Origin: Nageia nagi
Lineage: Eukaryota; Pinophyta
Length of the DNA: 64,000 nt
Direction of reading: 5' to 3'
NCBI GenBank assembly: GCA_050084985.1
Contig: JBITNC010000001.1
Location: forward strand, 76,074,001-76,138,000
Positions 56,028 through 64,000 of the stretch are shown here, piece after piece. Each line of letters opens with the position of its first letter. The stretch's first letter is position 1. The notes below the pieces were generated by a model. The model did no database searches and was not told where the DNA came from. It saw nothing but the letters and a program-made list of their open reading frames with translations. Both the position numbers and the translations under genes were made by a program.

Positions 56028-56466
56028 ATCATTCTTGAATTGCTCTTTTAGAATTCCTCACTTACGTTGTCTAGTTCAACATAAAGAAAGATCAGGATGT
56101 TCATTTTCGTGCCTTTCAAGTGATTTAAAAAGACAAAGTGGAAGCTCCTAACCCTGAGGTCAATGGTATCCAAGGTAATGAACTACATGATGACTAAGGT
56201 AACTTTTGACCATGGCTCTAGGAGAGAAATTCAAACAACCCATCCATGCTTCTCTTGTTTTAGCTTCAAACCACCTTTGTAGAATTTGATGAGCTCCATC
56301 TTGAGGCGATGATTATCGTGCCTATGTTCTGCCTAGCACCAAAAGCCTTGTAACTTCACTAGGAGCTTTTGGTTCACTTGGAAATCAATGTCAAAAACTT
56401 TGACAAACCCCCCTTCTAGCTTTTTAAGAACTATCTAAAGATGTCTTCATTATGGTCATCAAATTT

Positions 56467-56799
56467 CTACAAGAAATTTAGCAACCCTCCCAACTCCAAA
56501 ATGGTTTTAATGGTAGGAGAGACATTCAACTTCCTTAGTTCTAAGCAAGAATCTAGTGTGTTCACATCCATCTTTCGCTTGAGTGCCATGGTCTTAGGTA
56601 TCCACTTCTTTTGTTGTCTACACTTGAGTTTATTTCTATAAAAATAACCCCACTTCCTACCTCCTTGGGCTTGCAACTCCTTAAAAATCCTTCGTTGCTT
56701 GGCTTGGAATCCATAGAGGTGAATTCTAAAGTAAGAGACACCCTCTTTGAGATGACACCATCCCCCTGCTAGATGGTCATTGCATGAAACCCACCACAT
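56467..56799 (-). pseudogene. unknown ORF piece in the insertion
   Basis: 110 codons: FRIHLYGFQAKQRRIFKELQ, then KRKMDVNTLDSCLELRKLNV and SPTIKTILELGGLLNFLVEF, running past the stop in the same style. It looks like part of a gag-like or ORF1-like protein but has no diagnostic motif. Confidence 0.4.
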
Positions 56800-57323
56800 C
56801 TCATCCCTTCACCACATCACATTAACTGCAATCGATGGGAGCATGAGGTTGGTAACATTAGAGAAAGTTGTATCCCACGCTGCCTTGGAAAAGATAAACA
56901 ATTACTTTTTCCATCTCAAAATTTGCTGATGGAACCCCTCCTCTTGACTAACATGCGAGCCATTTGGGCACCTTCAAAATCATAAGAGAGCTAACAAATC
57001 AACCAAAATCTGCTAGTAAGTACTGAAACACCCTCATCCCAATCCACATAATTTGCACTTATCTAAAATGGAAATTGAAAAACAAAGAGCCTCTCCTTAG
57101 ATGATCCCATCTTGTCCCTTCACCTCCACCTAGCACTCGCCTTCCAACTCAAGTCAGCTCATCCATCTAATCCATGACTTCCTATCCAACACAACCTCCC
57201 TCATTTCAAATTTAAAACTCATTCAACTCGTAAACACAAAGGAGTACCTCTTGCTAGCTCTATTTGTTAGTTTCATCCTGAACCTCCTTGGCTAACATCT
57301 CATCGATATGGGAAATTATTCTC

Positions 57324-57720
57324 CTAGATTTTCCATTCCTCTATATTCATCTCTTCTTTAGCTATACGATCAACCATGTGATTTACCTCTCGATAAATAT
57401 GGAGTATGGTGATATGCTCCACATCATTGATGATACATCTAGACTCCACCATCATATTGCTAATATCCCATCCAAGCAGAGAGTGACCCTTAAGTAGGTT
57501 TATGATGTTTGATGAATCTCCCATAATAATCCAATTGGTACAATTGCATCTGTTAATCATGGAGAGACTAATAAACTCTACCCTTGTCTCCACAAAATGA
57601 CTCACTAGTGACCCAATGGTTCAACCAATATCATCTTAATCCTCCCAAAATGGTCTCTCACTACTCCTACCCCATCCGAGCTTGGATTACCTTTAGAGGA
57701 GTCATCAACATTAATGGCCA
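57324..57720 (-). pseudogene. LINE-type RNase H domain (relic)
   Basis: Minus strand: AINVDDSSKGNPSSDGVGVV (first Asp block, family 'NVDGASKGNPG.AG.G.V.RD'), then WIIMGDSSNIINLLKG (second Asp block, 'E.DS..VI..L') and HIYREVNHMVDRIAKE (family 'HV.RE.N..AD.LAK'). This is the plant RNase H domain found at the end of LINE ORF2 and in related host-like proteins. A frameshift separates the first block from the open part 57605-57324. Confidence 0.75.
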
Positions 57721-57825
57721 ACCATGCTATAGGCATGAACCTCTAATGAGCTTTATTATGATGGTGTCACTCCCTGTTAGCAATTCTTTGCTCTAATCCC
57801 CAATTCAATAGAATTGGAGCATTCC

Positions 57826-59329
57826 TTTTTTATTTTTTTAAATACATTAAATGTATATAGTTTTTCATATAACTTATTTTTTAATAACTATGAAGTTTAT
57901 TTTTGTAATTATCATGTTTATTTTTTATAAATATTACATAGATATTACATTAAAAAGTAAATAAATAAAGATGTAATAAATATTACATAGATTTTATTTA
58001 TAAAAAATATAATAAGTATCATATAACAATAATTAAATATGAGAAAAAAATTTGTGGATTAATTTCAATGATCAATTTAAACAAATTCTAGTTGTAAATT
58101 GATTTCAATTATTGAATTATTGTTAAATTTATCTAAGCTTTCTATGTGCCTATGTCTGTCATTGTAGAAATTCTATCTCTACATTACTAAAATGAGATTT
58201 AAAAATTATGATAAAGAAGTTAAAGATATGAAGCAGTTTCTAATTTATATTTGACACATAGAGACAAGGAAACTTGACCTAGATCATTCATTTTACTTCT
58301 CCAACTTTTCTAGTTTCCTAAATATACAACTCAACACTTATTCCTTGGAAAGGTAGGCTAATCTATATGGCCAATGGCTAAAGTATAGTTAATTTTATAC
58401 AAAGAATTGACATTAGTTTACTATGAAGTTTTCCATTTGTAATAGATAAAACATTTCAACTATATAAAAAAAGATACAGAATTAATATTCAAATTACTTG
58501 ACAATGCATGATTGTACATATAACGATGATCAATTTTATGTATATAAATTATTTTGGGTTTTGAGATAATATGGTGTGTTAGAAGTGTTTAACATCTCCT
58601 AAATGTAATTCAAGAAGTGTGCTCATGATAAAGAATATGAAGTATTATTTTGGGTTTATTGATAGTGTGGTGTGTTACAAATATTTAACATCTCTTAATT
58701 ATAAATCAACAAGTGTGTTCATGACAAAGAAGATGAATTGCTTCAAATTCTACATGTTATATCTTGGTGGAACTAATAAAAATTATAAGTTTTGGTGAAT
58801 AACTATTTCCATTTTATATTCTTAAAAAAATTATATCATATTTTATTATTGATGTCCAAGTCTTAATTATGTGGATTAATTTACAATTTCATAAAAAAAA
58901 TTATTTTCAATTAAATTATTTTTTGAAAAATGTATTTTTTAATTAAATTATACATATGCAAAATATCTTAAAATTTTCCTTTCAAGTATTCGATATTGTA
59001 TGTTTTAATAGTGATAATGATGTTTATTATCATCTATGCACCACACATTCTAATAAGAAAATTATCCAATTTCAGCAAAAACTTCAAACTTAGGATAGAG
59101 TTATAAGAGGTGGCCATCCCACCCAAAAATCAAAGAACAAATAATTCCAGAGGAAATTGCAAAAGGTTTTCAATATACTTTGGATAAGCATGGGCACCTC
59201 TTAGGCCCAACAAAGTATGATAAAAATATGATATATCTACAACAAAGATACAATTGAGCTACAATTAGGAGGTATATATTAAAATTTTCTTGATCATTCG
59301 TATTTACATTCTCATTTTATATGATTTCT
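57826..59329. other. AT-rich spacer between TIP copies
   Basis: 57830-58210 belongs to the duplicated unit (matches near 63180-63250 and 63780-64000). A ~96-bp tandem pair lies at about 58550-58740 (ATTTTGGGTTT...TGGTGTGTTA...TTTAACATCTC...AAGTGTG(C/T)TCATGA). No gene seen. Confidence 0.6.
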
Positions 59330-61340
59330 TAGAGACTTTTTACTTTTATTTACGATCATTCACAAAAGTAAGATTTAAATTTAAAATTTTAAGAAATTTA
59401 AAATTCATTATTATTTAAAAATTCTAGGGAAACTAAAAATTTATGTTTTAGTTGTAAGAGAATATTAATGTGCTAAAAAAATATAAGAATGTTAGTTTGA
59501 TCAAAGTGTACAAGGTTAATTATATTTAAAGCTAAGTTAATTATAACTATAAATCAATTACCTTTATATAAAATAAATAATTAACAACCTAATAAATGAT
59601 AGTAAATAATGAAAATAATAATAATAATTACAAAATATTTAGTAACAAAGAGTAAAAATAGTAATAATATATCCAATCATGTTAGAGGAGATGGACTAGA
59701 TGAGTTGGTAGTTAAAACTCTCAACTTAGGAAAGAGAGTTCTCATATTTAAAATTCTTCCTCTTAACAAATATGTAGGTATGTTAAATCCAGTTAATCTT
59801 TCCAAGTAATATGAATAAAATATGATAAAAATATCAATGAAAACTTTGATTAAATAATAACAATTAAATCAATAATAAATGAAATAACTAATACAAATAT
59901 GATGATATTTATGTCTCATTGTTTCACCGTTGTTTAAAATATTAGAATAAAGTAATTAATCCATTACAACCAACAAGAGTAGACATTAAGGTAGGAAGCT
60001 AGGATATTAATACCCACACAAATATTTAATGTCTCATTACCTTTAAGAAGAGAAGATTATGAAAGCAATAAAGATCCGCTAAGATATAATACACTATAAA
60101 ACAAAAAGGTTTGTCGTACTTATGAAGCACTTAATCCCTTACAAATTTACAGCTAACTAGAATACATATTAGGATGGGAACTGGAAGGATAGTATATTAA
60201 CACCCATCAAGTATTTATTGTTTCATTTCCTTTAAGAAGAAAGATTTTGAAAGCAATAAAGGCTCATTAAGATGTATGTAACACGTAATATAAAAAAATA
60301 AGTCTCGTGACATTTATGATTCATTAGTGCTTTTAATTCGGTACAATGATGGCACTATCGAGTGACAACTTTTGACTAATTGTTGTGGGGGATTTTATGT
60401 AAAAGAGGCCATTATTTTGACACCACAATCGCTTATAATAGGCTATAATGGAATCATGTAAAGTTGTGAATATGACTCTGATTACATTTTCTGAAAGCAA
60501 TAATTTGATGTCGAATACCACATATTTGTGTGAAGGACATTACCATTTCCAGATTCCTCACACACTTGCACTAACCATGATTTTAATATTGGTGGCAGTG
60601 AGCCCATTATTGCCGATGTTAGCCTCGTACTCCCTCCAGCTTTTTTAAAGTGATCATTTTTTTTTGTTGGTGTCATGTGCACTGGAAAGCTGACTTCTAT
60701 TTTGTTTTATATGCAAACTTTCATTATAGTTTCTGAATGTCATACCACAAAATTGATTGATCCAGTTATAATTTTGTGTTGTTTTTGCTTGAAATATTAT
60801 TAATCCAGCTACAGTGTGGTGACCAAGTGTTCCCTTGGATTATGATGTATTTAAATAAAATTGTTGAAGTCAATTATAATTTATTGAAAAAACTTACAAT
60901 GTCATAATTACGCTATGGATTGATACTTACAATATGATGATGAGCAGAAAGACTTATTTTGTTTTCGTAACTGTGAATACCTTTTAATTCCACTAAAACA
61001 TTTGAAGGATATTACAAGGAATTCGATTTCATTATTCGTGATTCATATACGATTTAAAGTTTTGCTTTTGTAATTATAGCACAACCTACTAATTTTCCTG
61101 GCTAACATATACTTATTTTATAAACATATCATAAAAGTCTGGAATACGTGATCTAAGGTGTAGAAATTAAAAAGATTCTGCCATCTTTGTAGTTCTAATA
61201 ATCTATGGTTCTTTACTATTATCTCTAGTATTTTCCGTGGAGGGCGTTACAAGTTAAATCATAACTGATCAATCTTTCACCGTGCGCTACAAGTATCACC
61301 TTGTCAATCCGTTTCAGGTGGAGACGGCCAGTATTCCACT

Positions 61341-61350
61341 TTAAATACCA
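61341..61350 (+). promoter_or_regulatory. possible TATA box of TIP copy 2
   Basis: CTTTAAATACC about 100 bases before the ATG; the matching place in copy 1 reads CCAATATATTTG. Weak, position-based call. Confidence 0.3.
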
Positions 61351-61444
61351 TTTCTTCTTTGTATCCTGTCCTACAATTATTTGGAAATTGACTGGAATTT
61401 GAAGAACTCAATTTCACAAAAGGTGCTGGTAATTGTTTGAGAAG

Positions 61445-62945
61445 ATGGGGAAGATAGCAATAGGCCGCGCGGCGGAGGCCACTCAGCCAGATTGTGTAAA
61501 AGCAGCACTTGCAGAACTTGTTTGCACTTTCCTCTTTGTCTTTGCAGGCGTTGGCTCGGCCATGGCAGGGGGTTAGTTTCTTGGCTTAAATTAATTCTTA
61601 CTGCTACTAGTACTTCTCACCCTCCCTATATATATTACTATAATTAAATGAGAAGGATTCTCATTTTTCAGGTTTTCTGAAAGTGAATTTGTTTCTGTAA
61701 ATTGTTCATCTAGTTGGCTACTTCACAATATCATCCTTAATTGTTCTTCAAGCACTTTTTTTATCAGATACGGTATCTTAACCTATATTTTTATTTTTAT
61801 TTTATAAAAAGCCTATATGATGTGTCCTGATTTTACATCCTAGAAAGGGTTATTCTACATTCTAAGATTGGTATCTTTTAGGATCTTAAGAGTGTAGAAT
61901 ACTCTTGCACTATTTTGTCCAAAAAGCAGTTTAACTCCAACTCAAATTATCTGTTTGTCTAATTCATTTATAGCTAAAGAACTTTTCCTTAGAAATTTAA
62001 CCATAAGGAAACTAAACAGCAGACTCAACACCCAAAAACTTGCCATGTTCAGTCAAAACGTATCATCCAGGCAAAATCCATTGTATAGTCTCTAATTTAT
62101 TGTCCATAGCTTACACTGTTTTTGAACATTTCATCTTTTGCAGTAATATTTGGCTAATTGTCGGAATATGATTAATCCTCCTATTAAAAAAACTAATAGG
62201 GAATGTAATATTGAGTGCAGATACATTAGGTGGAAGCCCAGCACTGTCTCTTGCAATAGTGGCTCTCACCCTGCCTTCGCAGTCTACGCCATGATCTCTG
62301 CCGGTTTTCAAATCTCGGGAGGCCATCTGAACCCTGCGGTCACATTGGGCTTAGCAGTGGGAGGCCACATCACCATCCTCAAGTCTATAATCTACTTTAT
62401 TGCACAGCTAGCGGGCTCCGCATTAGCTTGCCTCCTGCTCAAATTTGTGACAGGAGGACTAGTAAGAATAGCCAACTTATCTACACAAATTAAATAAAAC
62501 TATTCATTTTTAGATCTGTAAATGCATATTTTAAAGGGAACCCTTATATACTAATATTAGGGCTTGACAGGAAACTCCAATTCATACGTTGGCTAAAGGA
62601 ATTGGATACTTTGAAGGGGTGGTGATGGAGATAGTACTAACTTTCTCGTTGTTATTCACGGTGTATGCAACGGCAGTGGATCCGAAGAAGGGATCCTTGG
62701 GGATGACAGCACCTCTCACTATAGGGTTGGTTGTGGGTGCCAATATAATTGCAGGGGGTGCATATTCTGGAGCATCCATGAATCCTGCTCGTTCATTTGG
62801 GCCAGCACTCGTGAGCTGGGACTGGACTGACCATTGGGTTTACTGGGTCGGTCCACTGGTCGGAGGGGGTCTTGCCGGTTTAGTGTATGAGAATATTTTC
62901 ACAAGCGAACCATCATATGCCCCTGTATCTCCTGCAGAATTTTGA
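61445..62945 (+). pseudogene. TIP: TIP aquaporin, copy 2, frameshifted
   Basis: Exons 61445-61571, 62221-62461 and 62571-62945 (introns 649 and 109 bases) mirror copy 1. Exon 2 is 241 instead of 242 bases: CTCACCCATGCC of copy 1 is CTCACCCTGCC here (about 62271), removing one base from the His codon of the predicted pore filter; the shifted frame meets a TGA eight codons later. Otherwise both NPA motifs, splice sites and stop are intact. Against copy 1 I count nine silent changes and two amino-acid changes (Val-Gly at the end of exon 1, Ile-Val in LIVG/LVVG). So it was under constraint until recently, or the deletion is an assembly error, in which case this is a working second gene. Confidence 0.9.
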
Positions 62946-63254
62946 TTATACTCCATCGCTGCTGCTCTTGTTTGTGTAATGGTGACAAGATTCTGATGTA
63001 ATTTATTTCTAGCTCAGCCTCTGTTTTTTAAGGAAAGCTAATAATATGTGAATAGGGAATTTCTGTGTGTCATGTGATGTGGGTATTATAATCAAAGAAC
63101 GGTGGAAAGGACTGTAGCAATATGCTGTTTATTGCGTTAATAAATGCAAAGAGTTGCATCTGTATTAATAAAAATCTCCTTTTTTTTTTAAGTTTTTAAA
63201 TACATTAAATTTATACAGTTTTTTCATATAATTTGTTTTTTAACAATTTTCAAG

Positions 63255-63770
63255 TGCGGCACCTCCTAATTCCGGGATACGAGGGGTAGTGCGGGACGTA
63301 TATACTGGTAGAAAGAAGTCTTCCCATTCCTATTTATATCAAGCGATGGGATACACAACGAAGCAGTCCAGGGTTAACACTTGAAACTCGCAGGTTTACA
63401 TACAAAATCCCCTCGCTACTGTTATGATTTAAATCGCCCAGATTCCATGCTAACCCGAGGGACCCATATGAGCTAATATCATTAAGGATCAGCTAAATCT
63501 TTTTAGTTCATTCATTAATCATTTCTTATGTCTTTTTTATTAATTGAGTTGGTCATGTGTTGAATTTGCCACAATAGTGTTCGTTTTCTATTCTCACTAT
63601 GAGACATACATGTTATGTAATGATCTAGTACAGTTTTCCATTTCATAGATAAGGTGGTCTCCTGTGAACATTAATATCATTTACCTTTACCTTTTACCTA
63701 TGGATTCATGAATAAACGCATAAATAGATCCCCTTTATAGAATAATTCACTTCACGATCCCCTTATAGAA
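63255..63770. other. ~0.5-kb insertion in copy 2, origin unknown
   Basis: Breaks the match to copy 1 (which continues at 57880-57930). The first ~200 bases are richer in G+C than the surroundings (GCGGCACCTCCTAATTCCGG, GGGTAGTGCGGGACG). No ORF, tRNA fold or terminal repeat recognised. Confidence 0.5.
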
Positions 63771-64000
63771 TAATTACTCACCATTTTTATGAAATAAATA
63801 TTACATAATATTATTTATAGTAAATAAGATAAGAATTATATAACAACAATTAAACATGACAAACAATTTATGGATTAATTTATATAAGTTAGAGTTGTAG
63901 ATTGATTTTAATTATTGAATTATTGTTGAAATTATATAAGCTTTTTATATGCTTATGCTTTTCATTGAACATTACTAAGATGAGAATCAAATATTATGGT

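Larger units (their letters stand above)
55320..57825 (-). mobile_element. ~2.5-kb retroelement-like insertion after TIP copy 1
   Basis: Absent at the matching place in copy 2 (between about 63140 and 63180). The minus strand holds an RNase H-like domain (57720-57324) and, further downstream, open pieces 56799-56467 and 56027-55473 of unknown nature. Its ends and any target duplication are not clear, so the limits are approximate. Confidence 0.6.
51395..58800 (+). repeat. direct duplication, copy 1 (TIP gene region)
   Basis: Colinear with about 59330-64000, with genes 8093 bases apart. Similarity begins around 51400-51480 (ATCA(A/T)TCAC(A/G)AAAGTAAGATTTAAA) and resumes after the downstream insertions (57830-58210 matches 63180-63250 and 63780-64000). 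Exons are nearly identical while flanks and introns differ by many indels. The right limit of copy 1 is uncertain because copy 2 runs off the window. Confidence 0.8.
59330..64000 (+). repeat. direct duplication, copy 2 (TIP gene region)
   Basis: Matches copy 1 from about 51450 onward. Copy 2 has extra sequence at about 59670-59830 and about 63255-63770, and lacks the 135-bp 3' duplication and the 2.5-kb insertion of copy 1. It continues to the window edge. Confidence 0.8.

Noticed and set aside
62150-62497. Apparent 115-codon ORF joining intron sequence to TIP exon 2 of copy 2
   Set aside because: Arises only because the one-base deletion puts an upstream intron frame in register; the splice acceptor at 62219-62220 is conserved.
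63255-63500. Possible organelle-derived insert
   Set aside because: Higher G+C suggested it, but I could not match it to any plastid or mitochondrial gene from memory, so no claim is made.

Overview
The window is nuclear DNA of a land plant. The only cellular genes I recognise are two intron-containing tonoplast aquaporin (TIP) genes with plant GT-AG introns; almost everything else is plant LTR-retrotransposon sequence, visibly AT-rich, heavily decayed and nested. Large decayed Tat-like and chromovirus-like Ty3/gypsy elements, Copia elements and gene-poor spacing would fit a large genome such as a gymnosperm, but that is inference. I saw no rRNA, tRNA, CRISPR or prokaryotic features.

Layout. 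(1) 1-28060: a stack of insertions. The outermost layer is a minus-strand Tat-like Ty3/gypsy relic: gag-type motif about 27.8 kb, protease 26784-27041, RT/RNase H 21881-23510, integrase zinc finger ending at 21585, integrase core and C-terminus at 2440-3956, 3' LTR ending at 599. Its integrase is split at the zinc finger by a second minus-strand gypsy element (3957-21585) with LTRs over 3.1 kb and a chromovirus-like integrase. That element is in turn interrupted by a plus-strand Copia element (about 9430-13835), by a 966-bp element with 30-bp terminal inverted repeats in one LTR (6670-7635), and by a 21-bp minisatellite in its RT (about 15360-15860). A solo LTR with perfect CATAT target duplications (2748-3510) sits in the outer integrase. 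(2) 28060-38500: three copies of a short LTR family in mixed orientation, then a plus-strand Tat-like relic (RNase H and integrase 31696-33560) with an antisense plant-mobile-domain-like relic downstream and an LTR carrying a degenerate ~60-bp tandem array. (3) 38560-51165: a DUF4283/zinc-knuckle fragment, then an old pol-less Copia-type element (LTRs 39078-39636 and 42082-51165) whose 3' LTR is split by a young 8435-bp element. (4) 42288-50722: the young element. It has two 1454-bp LTRs in which I found only two differences, a GTTAC target duplication, and on the minus strand a gag followed by a long non-pol coding region (globular part, nuclear-localisation-like and proline-rich part, long coiled coil). 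It has no protease, RT, RNase H or integrase. Its U3 carries six evenly spaced TGACGTCA/TGATGTCA sites. (5) 51400-64000: a direct duplication, about 8.1 kb apart, each copy carrying a three-exon TIP gene. Copy 1 (53352-54997) is intact; copy 2 (61445-62945) has a one-base deletion in exon 2. Copy 1 has a ~2.5-kb retroelement-like insertion downstream; copy 2 has an unrelated ~0.5-kb insertion at the matching place.

How it fits together: the TIP gene would make a vacuolar-membrane water/small-solute channel. The young element must use enzymes from an autonomous relative to move, while supplying its own Gag and possibly its own coiled-coil protein. The rest is a readable insertion history: outer Tat element, then chromovirus-like element, then Copia and the TIR element; and separately old Copia, then the young element.
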